A stretch of 64,000 nucleotides of DNA, taken from the NCBI RefSeq assembly GCF_034190915.1, contig NW_026947636.1:62001-126000 (forward strand). The letters are read 5' to 3'. Position numbers and translations under genes: made by a program. The number at the start of each line of letters is the position of its first letter. The stretch's first letter is position 1. Under the pieces are notes generated by a model. It was not told the origin of the DNA. It ran no database searches and saw nothing but the letters and a program-made list of their open reading frames with translations. Positions 50,201 through 63,369 of the stretch are shown here, one piece after another. This DNA comes from Cavia porcellus. Its lineage: Eukaryota; Chordata; Mammalia; Rodentia; Caviidae.

Positions 50201-52940
50201 AATTCATACCCTCCGATTCACAACACCCCGTGATGTTTTTCTCACTCCTACTACTGAATGTAATGTAACACACACCTATACAATGCGCACCACCCCGTGA
50301 TGTCTTTCTCACTCCTACTAGTGAATGTAATGTAACACACACCCATACAATGCGCACCACCCCGTGATGTTTTTCTCACTCCTAGTAGTGAATGTAATGT
50401 AACACACACACATACAATGCGCACCACCCCTCGATGTTTTTCAGAAACCTATCCTACATTGCCACTGCATGTTCCCTGACCTCCCCATGCTGACCACCCC
50501 GCGGTGCTTTTCTCCATCCTACATTGCAACTCACTGCCTCTCCTAATTCAGACCCTCCGATTCACACCACCCCGTGATGTTTTTCTCACTCCTACTTGTG
50601 AATGTAATGTAACACACACCCATACAATGCGCACCACCGCGTGATGTTTTTCTCACTCCTACTAGTGAATGTAATGTAACACACACCCATACAATGCGCA
50701 CCACCCCGTGATGTTTTTCTCACTCCTACTACTGAATATAATGTAACACACACCCATACAAGCGCACTACCCCGTGATGTTTTATTCACTCCTACTAGTG
50801 AATGTAATGTAACAAACACCCATAAAATGCGCACCACCCCGAGATGTCTTTCTCACTCCTACTAGTGAATGTAATGTAACACACACCCATACAATGCGCA
50901 CCACCCCGGGATGTTTTTCTCACTCCTACTAGTGAATGTAATGTAACACACACCCATACAATGCGCACCACCCCGTGATGTCTTTCTCACTCCTACTAGT
51001 GAATGTAATGTAACACACACCTATAAAATGCGCACCACCCCGCGATGTTTTTCAGAAACCTATCCTACATTGCCACTGCATGTTCCCTGACCTCCCCATG
51101 CTGACCACCCCACGGTGCTTTTCTCCATCCTACATTGCCACTCACTGCCTATCCTTATTCAGACCCTCCGATTCACACCACCCCGTGATGTTTTTCTCAT
51201 TCCTACTAGTGAATGTAATGTAACACACACCCATACAATGCGCACCACCCCGTGATGTTTTTCTCACTCCCTCAACTGAATATAATGTAACACACACCTA
51301 TACAATGCGCACCACCCCGTGATGTCTTTCTCACTCCTACTAGTGAATGTAGTGTAACACACACCCATACAATGCGCACCACCCCGTGATGTTTTATTCA
51401 CTCCTACTAGTGAATGTAATGTAACACACACCCATACAATGCGCACCACCCCGTGATGTCTTTCTCACTCCTACTAGTGAATGTAATATAACACACACCT
51501 ATACAATGCGCACCACCCCGCGATGTTTTTCAGAAACCTATCCTACATTGCCACTGCATGTTCCGTGACCTCCCCATGCTGACCACCCCGCGGTGCTTTT
51601 CTCCATCCTACATTGCCACTCACTGCCTATCCTAATTCAGACCCTCCGATTCACACCACCCCGTGATGTTTTTCTCACTCCTACTAGTGAATGTAATGTA
51701 ACACACACCCATACAATGCGCACCACCCCGTGATGTTTTTCTCACTCCTACTAGTGAATGTAATGTAACACACACCCATACAATGCGCACCACCCCTCGA
51801 TGTTTTTCACAAACCTGTCCTACATTGCCGCTGCATGTTCCCTCACCTCCCCATGCTGACCACCCCGCGGTGCTTTTCTCCATCCTACATTGTCACTCAC
51901 TGCCTATTCTAATTCAGACCTTCCGATTCACTCCACCCCGCGATGTTTTTCTCACTCCTACTACTGAATGTAATGTAACACACACCCATACAATGCGCAC
52001 CACCCAGTGATGTTTTTCTCACTCCTACTAGTGAATGTAATGTAACACACACCCATACAATGCGCACCACCCCGCGATGTTTTTCAGAAACCTATCCTAC
52101 ATTGCCACTGCATGTTCCATGACCTCCCCATGCTGACCACACCGCGGTGCTTTTCTCCATCCTACATTGCCACTCACTGCCTCTCCTAATTCAGACCCTC
52201 CGATTCACACAACCCCGGGATGTTTTTCTCACTCCTACTAGTGAATGTAATGTAACACACACCCATAAAATGCGCACCACCCCGCTATGTTTTTCAGAAA
52301 CCTATCCTACTTTGCCACTGCCAATTCCCTGACCTCCCCATGCTGACCACCTCGCCTTGCTTTTCTCCATCCTACATTGCCACTCACTGCCTATCCTAAT
52401 TCATACGCTCCGATTCACAACAACCCGTGATGTTTTCTCACTCCTACTACTGAATGTAATGTAACACACACCTATACAATGCGCACCACCCCTTGATGTC
52501 TTTCTCACTCCTACTAGTGAATGTAATGTAACACACACCCATACAATGCGCACCACCCCGCGATGTTTTTCAGAAACCTATCCTACATTGCCACTGCATG
52601 TTCCCTGACCTCCCCATGCCAACCACCCCGCGGTGCTTTTCTCCATCCTACATTGCCACTCACTGCCTATCCTAATTGAGACCCTCCGATTCACACCACC
52701 CCGTGATGTTTTTCTCACTCCTACTTGTGAATGTAATGTAACACACACACATACAATGCGCAACACCCCGCGGTGTTTTACAGAAACCTATCCTACATTG
52801 CCACTGCATGTTCCCTGACCTCCCCATGCTGACCACCCCGCGGTGCTTTTCTCCAATCTACATTGCCACTCACTGCCTATCCTAATTCAGACCCTCCGAT
52901 TCACACTATCCCGTGATGTTTTTCTCACTCCTACTAGTGA
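50201..52940 (+). repeat. Less ordered stretch before the 4,422 bp repeat
   Basis: Only A, B and C units are present, but I found no long partner at one constant offset. It holds a seven-A run (50574-51041), a five-A cassette from about 51.2 to 51.5 kb, and simple B-C-A trimers with 210 bp steps (52633, 52843 and 53053). Rare variants include GAGATGTC near 50841, TGTCCTACATTGCCGCTG near 51817, and GCAACACCCCGCGGTG near 52759. The last reappears near 63885. Confidence 0.8.
50574..51041 (+). repeat. Run of seven consecutive A units
   Basis: A units begin at 50574, 50641, 50708, 50774, 50841, 50908 and 50975, and the next B begins at 51042. One step is 66 bp because a base is lost in CATACAAGCGC near 50757. 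The units are of mixed subtypes (At, A, a CTACTG variant, A4 and A2). This looks like a string of different units rather than amplification of one. Confidence 0.88.
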
Positions 52941-53466
52941 ATGTAATGTAACACACACCCATACAATGCGCATCACCCCGCGATGTTTTTCAGAAACCTA
53001 TCCTACATGGCTACTGCATGTTCCCTGACCTCCCCATGCTGACGACCCCGCGGTGCTTTACTCCATCCTACATTGCCACTCACTGCCTATCCTAATTCAG
53101 ACGCTCCGATTCACACCACCCCGTGATGTTTTTCTCACTCCTACTAGTGAATGTAATGTGACTCACACCCATACAATGCGCACCACCCCGCTATGTTTTT
53201 CAGAAACCTATCCTACTTTGCCAATGCATGTTCCCTGACCTCCCCATGCTGACCACACCGCGGTGCTTTTCTCCATCCTACATTGCCACTCACTGCCTAT
53301 CCTAATTCAGACCCTCCGATTCACAACACCCCGTGATGTTTTTCTCACTCCTACTACTGAATGTAATGTAACACACACCTATAGAATGCGCACCACCCCG
53401 TGATGTCTTTCTCACTCCTACTAGTGAATGTAATGTAACACACACCCATACAATGCGCACCACCCC

Positions 53467-53536
53467 GCGATGTTTTTCAGAAACCTATCCTACATTGCCA
53501 CTGCATGTTCCCTGACCTCCCCATGCTGACCACCCC
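53467..53536 (+). repeat. Reference B unit (70 bp)
   Basis: This is a canonical B unit, the first half of the BC dimer. It opens with GCGATGTTTTTCAG, carries AAACCTATCC, then the core CCTACATTGCCACT at unit positions 23-36. GCATG (37-41) and CATGC (56-60) are inverted complements separated by 14 bases. It ends with GCTGACCACCCC. A recognisable variant has CAGGAACC and CATACTTTG. A second has TACATGGCT in place of TACATTGCC. A third has GTTTTACAG near its start. These mark particular higher-order repeats. Confidence 0.95.
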
Positions 53537-53609
53537 GCGGTGCTTTTCTCCATCCTACATTGCCACTCACTGCCTATCCTAATTCAGACCCTCCGATTCA
53601 CACCACCCC
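53537..53609 (+). repeat. Reference C unit (73 bp)
   Basis: This is a canonical C unit, the second half of the BC dimer. It opens with GCGGTGCTTTTCTCC. With the last two bases of B this makes CCGCGG, a SacII site. The core shared with B, CCTACATTGCCACT, lies at unit positions 18-31. The unit continues with CACTGCCTATCCTAATTCAG and ends with GATTCACACCACCCC. The shared opening and core show that B and C come from one ancestral unit. A shares mainly the opening and closing block and is the most diverged of the three. Confidence 0.95.
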
Positions 53610-54500
53610 GTGATGTTTTTCTCACTCCTACTTGTGAATGTAATGTAACACACACCCATACAATGCGCACCACCCCGTGATGTTTTTCTCACTCATTCAA
53701 CTGAATGTAATGTAACACACACCTATACAATGCGCACCACCCCGTGATGTCTTTCTCACTCCTACTAGTGAATGTAATGTAACACACACCCATACAATGC
53801 GCACCACCCCGTGATGTTTTATTCAGTCCTACAAGTGAATGTAATGTAACACACACCCATACAATGCGCACCACCCCATGATGTGTTTCTCACTCCTACT
53901 AGTGAATGTAATGTAACACACACCTATACAATGCGCACCACCCCGCGATGTTTTTCAGAAACCTATCCTACATTGCCACGGCATGTTCCCTGACCTCCCC
54001 ATGCTGACCAACCCGCGGTGCTTTTCTCCATCCTACATTGCCACTCACTGCCTATCCTAATTCAGACCCTCCGATTCACACCACCCCGTGATGTTTTTCT
54101 CACTCCTACTAGTCAATGTAATGTAACACACACCCATACACTGCGCACCAGCCTGCGATTTTTTTCAGAAACCTATCATACTTTGCCACTGCATGTTCCC
54201 TGACCTCCCCATGCTGACCACCCCGCGGTGCTTTTCTCCATCCTACATTGCCACTCACTGCCTATTCTAATTGAGACCCTCCGATTCACACCACCCCGTG
54301 ATGTTTTTCTCACTCCTACTAGTGAATGTAATGTAACACACACCCATACAATGCGCACCACCACGTGATGTTTTTCTCACTCCTACTAGTGAATGTAATG
54401 TAAAACACACCCATACAATGCGCATCACCCCGCGATGTTTTTCAGAAACCAATCCTACATGGCTACTGCATGTTCCCTGACCTCCCCATGCTGACCACCC

Positions 54501-56085
54501 CGCGGTGCTTTACTCCATCCTACATTGCCACTCACTGCCTATCCTAATTCAGACGCTCCGATTCACACCACCCCGTGATGTTTTTCTCACTCCTACTAGT
54601 GAATGTAATGTAACACACACCCATACAATGCGCACCACCCCGCTCTGTTTTTCAGAAACCTATCCAACTTTGGCACTGCACGTTCCCTGACCTCCCCATG
54701 CTGACCACCTCGCCTTGCTTTTCTCCATCCTACATTGCCACTCACTGCCTATCCTAATTCATACCCTCCGATTCACAACACCCCATGATGTTTTTCTCAC
54801 TCCTACTACTGAATGTAATGTAACACACACCTATACAATGCGCACCACCCCGTGATGTCTTTCTTACTCCTACTAGTGAATGTAATGTAACACACACCCA
54901 TACATTGCGCACCACCCCGCGATGTTTTTCAGAAACCTATCCTACATTGCCACTGCATGTTCCCTGAACTCCCCATGCTGACCACCCCGCGGTGCTTTTC
55001 TCCATCCTACATTGCCACTCACAGCCTATCCTAATTCAGACCCTCCGATTCACACCACCCCGTGATGTTTTTCTCACTCCTACTAGTGAATGTAATGTAA
55101 CACACACCCATACAATGCGCACAACCCCGTGATGTTTTTCTCACTCCCTCAACTGAATGTAATGTAACAAACACCTATACAATGCGCACCACCCCGTTAT
55201 GTCTTTCTCACTCTTACTAGTGAATGTAATGTGACACACACCCATACAATGCGCACCACCCCACGATGTTTTTCAGAAACCTATCCTACATTGCCACTGC
55301 ATGTTCCCTGACCTCCCCATGCTGACCACCCCGCGGTGCTTTTCTCCATCCTACATTGCCACTCACTGCCTCTCCTAATTCAGACCCTCCGATTCACACC
55401 ACTCCGTGATGTTTTTCTCACTCCTACTTGTGAATGTAATGTAACACACACCCATACAAAGCGCACCACCCCGTGATGTTTTTCTCACTCCCTCAACTGA
55501 ATGTAATGTAACACACACCTATACAATGCGCACCACCCCGTGATGTCTTTCTCACTCCTACTAGTTAATGTAATGTAACACACACCCATACAATGCGCAC
55601 CACCCCGTGATGTTTTATTCACTCCTACTAGTGAATGTAATGTAACACACACCCATACAATGCGCACCACCCCGTGATGTGTTTCTCACTCCTACTAGTG
55701 AATGTAATGTAACACCACCTATACAATGCGCACCACCCCGCGATGTTTTTCAGAAACCTATCCTACATTGCCACTGCATGTTCCCTGACCTCCCCATGCT
55801 GACCACACCGCGGTGCTTTTCTCCATCCTACATTGCCACTCACTGCCTATCCTAATTCAGACCCTCCGATTCACACCACCCCGTGATGTTTTTCTCACTC
55901 CTACTAGTGAATGTAATGTAACACACACCCATACAATGCGCACCACCACGTGATGTTTTTCTCACTGCTACTAGTGAATGTAATGTAACACACACCCATA
56001 CAAGGCGCATCACCACACGATGTTTTTCAGAAACCTATCCTACATGGCTTCTGCATGTTCCCTGACCTCCCCATGCTGACCACCC
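54501..56085 (+). repeat. 1,585 bp tandem duplication, copy 1
   Basis: This holds five BC dimers and 13 A units (1,586 bp), minus one base in AACACCACC near 55712. The sequence matches 56086-57670 nearly base for base. It shares TACATTGCG (near 54901) and CCTGAACTCC (near 54963) with the second copy, while the related sequence near 60910-60980 has TACAATGCG and CCTGACCTCC. Confidence 0.92.
54919..55739 (+). repeat. 822 bp module, site 8 (821 bp)
   Basis: Same unit order. The CACCCGTG loss is absent here (CACCCCGTTATG instead). The one-base loss lies in AACACCACC at the end of the last A2. The first B is canonical rather than the CAGGAACC variant. Confidence 0.88.
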
Positions 56086-57670
56086 CGCGGTGCTTTACTC
56101 CATCCTACATTGCCACTCACTGCCTATCCTAATTCAGACGCTCCGATTCACACCACCCCGTGATGTTTTTCTCACTCCTACTAGTGAATGTAATGTAACA
56201 CACACCCATACAATGCGCACCACCCCGCTCTGTTTTTCAGAAACCTATCCAACTTTGGCACTGCACGTTCCCTGACCTCCCCATGCTGACCACCTCGCCT
56301 TGCTTTTCTCCATCCTACATTGCCACTCACTGCCTATCCTAATTCATACCCTCCGATTCACAACACCCCATGATGTTTTTCTCACTCCTACTACTGAATG
56401 TAATGTAACACACACCTATACAATGCGCACCACCCCGTGATGTCTTTCTTACTCCTACTAGTGAATGTAATGTAACACACACCCATACATTGCGCACCAC
56501 CCCGCGATGTTTTTCAGAAACCTATCCTACATTGCCACTGCATGTTCCCTGAACTCCCCATGCTGACCACCCCGCGGTGCTTTTCTCCATCCTACATTGC
56601 CACTCACAGCCTATCCTAATTCAGACCCTCCGATTCACACCACCCCGTGATGTTTTTCTCACTCCTACTAGTGAATGTAATGTAACACACACCCATACAA
56701 TGCGCACAACCCCGTGATGTTTTTCTCACTCCCTCAACTGAATGTAATGTAACAAACACCTATACAATGCGCACCACCCCGTTATGTCTTTCTCACTCTT
56801 ACTAGTGAATGTAATGTGACACACACCCATACAATGCGCACCACCCCACGATGTTTTTCAGAAACCTATCCTACATTGCCACTGCATGTTCCCTGACCTC
56901 CCCATGCTGACCACCCCGCGGTGCTTTTCTCCATCCTACATTGCCACTCACTGCCTCTCCTAATTCAGACCCTCCGATTCACACCACTCCGTGATGTTTT
57001 TCTCACTCCTACTTGTGAATGTAATGTAACACACACCCATACAAAGCGCACCACCCCGTGATGTTTTTCTCACTCCCTCAACTGAATGTAATGTAACACA
57101 CACCTATACAATGCGCACCACCCCGTGATGTCTTTCTCACTCCTACTAGTTAATGTAATGTAACACACACCCATACAATGCGCACCACCCCGTGATGTTT
57201 TATTCACTCCTACTAGTGAATGTAATGTAACACACACCCATACAATGCGCACCACCCCGTGATGTGTTTCTCACTCCTACTAGTGAATGTAATGTAACAC
57301 CACCTATACAATGCGCACCACCCCGCGATGTTTTTCAGAAACCTATCCTACATTGCCACTGCATGTTCCCTGACCTCCCCATGCTGACCACACCGCGGTG
57401 CTTTTCTCCATCCTACATTGCCACTCACTGCCTATCCTAATTCAGACCCTCCGATTCACACCACCCCGTGATGTTTTTCTCACTCCTACTAGTGAATGTA
57501 ATGTAACACACACCCATACAATGCGCACCACCACGTGATGTTTTTCTCACTGCTACTAGTGAATGTAATGTAACACACACCCATACAAGGCGCATCACCA
57601 CACGATGTTTTTCAGAAACCTATCCTACATGGCTTCTGCATGTTCCCTGACCTCCCCATGCTGACCACCC
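56086..57670 (+). repeat. 1,585 bp tandem duplication, copy 2
   Basis: This repeats 54501-56085 at an offset of 1,585, including the private TACATTGCG and CCTGAACTCC. The BC dimer at its left edge is a hybrid. Its B half (CATCACCACACGATG, CATGGCTTC) resembles the right-hand dimer near 57595. Its C opening (CCGCGGTGC) resembles the left-hand one near 54500 and not the GGCGGTGTT of 57671. The exchange therefore falls between about 56050 and 56086. Confidence 0.92.
56504..57324 (+). repeat. 822 bp module, site 9 (821 bp)
   Basis: This is the 1,585 bp tandem copy of site 8, sharing CCTGAACTCC and AACACCACC. Confidence 0.88.
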
Positions 57671-58947
57671 GGCGGTGTTTTACTCCATCCTACATTGCCA
57701 CTCACTGCCTATCCTAATTCAGACGCTCCGATTCACACCACCCCGTGATGTTTTTCTCACTCCTACTAGTGAATGTAATGTAACACACACCCATACAATG
57801 CGCACCACCCCGTGATGTGTTTCTCACTCCTACTAGTGAACGTAATGTAACACACACCTATACAATGTGCACCACCCTGCGATGTTTTTCAGAAACCTAT
57901 CCTACATTGCCAATGCATGTTCCCTGACCTCCCCATGCTGACCACACCGTGGTGCTTTTCTCCATCCTACATTGCCACTCACTGCCTATCCTAATTCAGA
58001 CCCTCCGATTCACACCACCCCGTGATGTTTTTCTCACTCCTACTAGTCAATGTAATGTAACACACACCCATAAAATGCGCACCACCCCGCGATGTTTTTC
58101 AGAAACCTATCCTACATTGCCACTGCATGTTCCCTGACATCCCCATGCTGACGACCCCGCGGTGCTTTTCTCCATCCTACATTGCCACTCACTGCCTATC
58201 CTAATTCAGACCCTCCGATTCACACCACCCCGTGATGTTTTTCTCACTCCTGCTAGTGAATGTAATGTAACACACACCCATACAATGCGCACCACCCCGT
58301 GATGTTTTTCTCACTCCTACTAGTGAATGTAATGTAACACACACCCATACAATGCGCACCACCCCGTGATGTTTTTCTCACTCCTACTTGTGAATGTAAT
58401 GTAACACACACCCATACAATGCGCACCACCCCGTGATGTTTTTCTCACTCCTACTAGTGAATGTAATGTAACACACACCCATACAATGCGCACCACCCCT
58501 TGATGTTTTTCAGAAACCTATCCTACATTGCCACTGCATGTTCCCTGACCTCCCCATGCTGACCACCCCGCGGTGCTTTTCTCCATCCTACATTGCCACT
58601 CACTTCCTACCCTAATTCTGACCCTCCGATTCACACCACCCCGTGATGTTTTTCTCACTCCTACTAGTGAATGTAATGTAAAACACACCCATACAATGCG
58701 CACCACCCCGTGATGTTTTTCTCACTCCTACTAGTGAATGTAATGTAACACACACCCATACAATGCGCACCACCCCGCGATGTTTTTCAGAAAGCTATCC
58801 TACATTGCCACTGCATGTTCCCTGACCTCCCCATGCTGACCACCCCGCGGTGCTTTTCTCCATCCTACATTGCCACTCACTGCCTATCCTAATTCAGACC
58901 CTCCGATTCACACCACCACGTGATGTTTTTCTCACTCCTACTACTGA

Positions 58948-61900
58948 ATGTAATGTAACACACACCCATACAATGCGCATCACCCCGCGATGTTTTTCAG
59001 AAACCTATCCTACATGGCTACTGCATGTTCCCTGACCTCCCCATGCTGACGACCCCGCGGTGCTTTACTCCATCCTACATTGCCACTCACTGCCTATCCT
59101 AATTCAGACGCTCCGATTCACACCACCCCGTGATGTTTTTCTCACTCCTACTAGTGAATGTAATGTGACTCACACCCATACAATGCGCACCACCCCGCTA
59201 TGTTTTTCAGAAACCTATCCTACTTTGCCAATGCATGTTCCCTGACCTCCCCATGCTGACCACACCGCGGTGCTTTTCTCCATCCTACATTGCCACTCAC
59301 TGCCTATCCTAATTCAGACCCTCCGATTCACAACACCCCGTGATGTTTTTCTCACTCCTACTACTGAATGTAATGTAACACACACCTATAGAATGCGCAC
59401 CACCCCGTGATGTCTTTCTCACTCCTACTAGTGAATGTAATGTAACACACACCCATACAATGCGCACCACCCCGCGATGTTTTTCAGAAACCTATCCTAC
59501 ATTGCCACTGCATGTTCCCTGACCTCCCCATGCTGACCACCCCGCGGTGCTTTTCTCCATCCTACATTGCCACTCACTGCCTATCCTAATTCAGACCCTC
59601 CGATTCACACCACCCCGTGATGTTTTTCTCACTCCTACTTGTGAATGTAATGTAACACACACCCATACAATGCGCACCACCCCGTGATGTTTTTCTCACT
59701 CATTCAACTGAATGTAATGTAACACACACCTATACAATGCGCACCACCCCGTGATGTCTTTCTCACTCCTACTAGTGAATGTAATGTAACACACACCCAT
59801 ACAATGCGCACCACCCCGTGATGTTTTATTCAGTCCTACAAGTGAATGTAATGTAACACACACCCATACAATGCGCACCACCCCATGATGTGTTTCTCAC
59901 TCCTACTAGTGAATGTAATGTAACACACACCTATACAATGCGCACCACCCCGCGATGTTTTTCAGAAACCTATCCTACATTGCCACGGCATGTTCCCTGA
60001 CCTCCCCATGCTGACCAACCCGCGGTGCTTTTCTCCATCCTACATTGCCACTCACTGCCTATCCTAATTCAGACCCTCCGATTCACACCACCCCGTGATG
60101 TTTTTCTCACTCCTACTAGTCAATGTAATGTAACACACACCCATACACTGCGCACCAGCCTGCGATTTTTTTCAGAAACCTATCATACTTTGCCACTGCA
60201 TGTTCCCTGACCTCCCCATGCTGACCACCCCGCGGTGCTTTTCTCCATCCTACATTGCCACTCACTGCCTATTCTAATTGAGACCCTCCGATTCACACCA
60301 CCCCGTGATGTTTTTCTCACTCCTACTAGTGAATGTAATGTAACACACACCCATACAATGCGCACCACCACGTGATGTTTTTCTCACTCCTACTAGTGAA
60401 TGTAATGTAAAACACACCCATACAATGCGCATCACCCCGCGATGTTTTTCAGAAACCAATCCTACATGGCTACTGCATGTTCCCTGACCTCCCCATGCTG
60501 ACCACCCCGCGGTGCTTTACTCCATCCTACATTGCCACTCACTGCCTATCCTAATTCAGACGCTCCGATTCACACCACCCCGTGATGTTTTTCTCACTCC
60601 TACTAGTGAATGTAATGTAACACACACCCATACAATGCGCACCACCCCGCTCTGTTTTTCAGAAACCTATCCAACTTTGGCACTGCACGTTCCCTGACCT
60701 CCCCATGCTGACCACCTCGCCTTGCTTTTCTCCATCCTACATTGCCACTCACTGCCTATCCTAATTCATACCCTCCGATTCACAACACCCCATGATGTTT
60801 TTCTCACTCCTACTACTGAATGTAATGTAACACACACCTATACAATGCGCACCACCCCGTGATGTCTTTCTTACTCCTACTAGTGAATGTAATGTAACAC
60901 ACACCCATACAATGCGCACCACCCCGCGATGTTTTTCAGAAACCTATCCTACATTGCCACTGCATGTTCCCTGACCTCCCCATGCTGACCACCCCGCGGT
61001 GCTTTTCTCCATCCTACATTGCCACTCACAGCCTATCCTAATTCAGACCCTCCGATTCACACCACCCCGTGATGTTTTTCTCACTCCTACTAGTGAATGT
61101 AATGTAACACACACCCATACAATGCGCACAACCCCGTGATGTTTTTCTCACTCCCTCAACTGAATGTAATGTAACAAACACCTATACAATGCGCACCACC
61201 CCGTTATGTCTTTCTCACTCTTACTAGTGAATGTAATGTGACACACACCCATACAATGCGCACCACCCCACGATGTTTTTCAGAAACCTATCCTACATTG
61301 CCACTGCATGTTCCCTGACCTCCCCATGCTGACCACCCCGCGGTGCTTTTCTCCATCCTACATTGCCACTCACTGCCTCTCCTAATTCAGACCCTCCGAT
61401 TCACACCACTCCGTGATGTTTTTCTCACTCCTACTTGTGAATGTAATGTAACACACACCCATACAAAGCGCACCACCCCGTGATGTTTTTCTCACTCCCT
61501 CAACTGAATGTAATGTAACACACACCTATACAATGCGCACCACCCCGTGATGTCTTTCTCACTCCTACTAGTTAATGTAATGTAACACACACCCATACAA
61601 TGCGCACCACCCCGTGATGTTTTATTCACTCCTACTAGTGAATGTAATGTAACACACACCCATACAATGCGCACCACCCCGTGATGTGTTTCTCACTCCT
61701 ACTAGTGAATGTAATGTAACACCACCTATACAATGCGCACCACCCCGCGATGTTTTTCTGAAACCTATCCTACATTGCCACTGCATGTTCCCTGACCTCC
61801 CAATGCTGACCGCACCGCGGTGCTTTTCTCCATCCTACATTGCCACTCACTGCCTATCCTAATTCAGACCCTCCGATTCACACCACCCCGTGATGTTTTT

Positions 61901-63369
61901 CTCACTCCTACTAGTGAATGTAATGTAACACACACCCATACAATGCGCACCACCACGTGATGTTTTTCTCACTGCTACTAGTGAATGTAATGTAACACAC
62001 ACCCATACAAGGCGCATCACCACACGATGTTTTTCAGAAACCTATCCTACATGGCTTCTGCATGTTCCCTGACCTCCCCATGCTGACCACCCGGCGGTGT
62101 TTTACTCCATCCTACATTGCCACTCACTGCCTATCCTAATTCAGACGCTCCGATTCACACCACCCCGTGATGTTTTTCTCACTCCTACTAGTGAATGTAA
62201 CGTAACACACACCCATACAATGCGCACCACCCCGTGATGTGTTTCTCACTCCTACTAGTGAACGTAATGTAACACACACCTATACAATGCGCACCACCCT
62301 GCGATGTTTTTCAGAAACCTATCCTACATTGCCAATGCATGTTCCCTGACCTCCCCATGCTGACCACACCGTGGTGCTTTTCTCCATCCTACATTGCCAC
62401 TCACTGCCTATCCTAATTCAGACCCTCCGATTCACACCACCCCGTGATGTTTTTCTCACTCCTACTAGTCAATGTAATGTAACACACACCCATAAAATGC
62501 GCACCACCCCGCGATGTTTTTCAGAAACCTATCCTACATTGCCACTGCATGTTCCCTGACATCCCCATGCTGACGACCCCGCGGTGCTTTTCTCCATCCT
62601 ACATTGCCACTCACTGCCTATCCTAATTCAGACCCTCCGATTCACACCACCCCGTGATGTTTTTCTCACTCCTGCTAGTGAATGTAATGTAACACACACC
62701 CATACAATGCGCACCACCCCGTGATGTTTTTCTCACTCCTACTAGTGAATGTAATGTAACACACACCCATACAATGCGCACCACCCCGTGATGTTTTTCT
62801 CACTCCTACTTGTGAATGTAATGTAACACACACCCATACAATGCGCACCACCCCGTGATGTTTTTCTCACTCCTACTAGTGAATGTAATGTAACACACAC
62901 CCATACAATGCGCACCACCCCTTGATGTTTTTCAGAAACCTATCCTACATTGCCACTGCATGTTCCCTGACCTCCCCATGCTGACCACCCCGCGGTGCTT
63001 TTCTCCATCCTACATTGCCACTCACTTCCTACCCTAATTCTGACCCTCCGATTCACACCACCCCGTGATGTTTTTCTCACTCCTACTAGTGAATGTAATG
63101 TAAAACACACCCATACAATGCGCACCACCCCGTGATGTTTTTCTCACTCCTACTAGTGAATGTAATGTAACACACACCCATACAATGCGCACCACCCCGC
63201 GATGTTTTTCAGAAAGCTATCCTACATTGCCACTGCATGTTCCCTGACCTCCCCATGCTGACCACCCCGCGGTGCTTTTCTCCATCCTACATTGCCACTC
63301 ACTGCCTATCCTAATTCAGACCCTCCGATTCACACCACCACGTGATGTTTTTCTCACTCCTACTAGTGA
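58948..63369 (+). repeat. 4,422 bp higher-order repeat, copy 2 (not enlarged)
   Basis: This holds 15 BC dimers and 34 A units (4,423 bp), minus one base in AACACCACC near 61720. It is collinear with 52941-56000 at 6,007 bp and with 57675-58940 at 4,422 bp. The match ends in an A unit near 63363, where this copy has CTACTAGTG and the partner near 58941 has CTACTACTG. Private differences include TTTTTCTGAAACC near 61753 and CTGACCGCACC near 61806. Confidence 0.92.
60926..61746 (+). repeat. 822 bp module, site 10 (821 bp)
   Basis: This is the 4,422 bp relative of site 9. It has AACACCACC and CGTTATGTC but keeps CCTGACCTCC in the first B, so it predates or escaped the changes private to sites 8 and 9. 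Confidence 0.88.

Larger units (their letters stand above)
53467..53944 (+). repeat. Reference five-A cassette: B-C-At-A3-A2-A4-A2
   Basis: The order of units is B 53467, C 53537, At 53610, A3 53677, A2 53744, A4 53811 and a second A2-like unit at 53878, followed by the next B at 53945. The five A subtypes recur in this order at about 10.4, 12.0, 15.5, 17.1, 25.1, 27.8, 34.5, 36.2, 40.4, 45.7, 48.7, 51.3, 53.7, 55.5, 57.1, 59.7 and 61.5 kb, and in a close form at 3.3 kb. The fixed order shows that the string of subtypes is copied as a block. It is missing from about 3.6 to 10.3 kb and occurs only in shortened form near 21.0 kb. Confidence 0.9.
52941..58947 (+). repeat. 4,422 bp higher-order repeat, copy 1, enlarged to 6,007 bp
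   Basis: Left parts (53053-56000) match copy 2 at an offset of 6,007, and right parts (57675-58940) at 4,422. The difference, 1,585 bp, is an internal tandem duplication found only in this copy. Markers include CATTCAACTG near 53694, TACAAGTG near 53831, CGGCATGTTC near 53979, GCGATTTTTTTC near 54155, CCGCTCTG near 54641, and AACACCACC near 55712. Confidence 0.92.
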
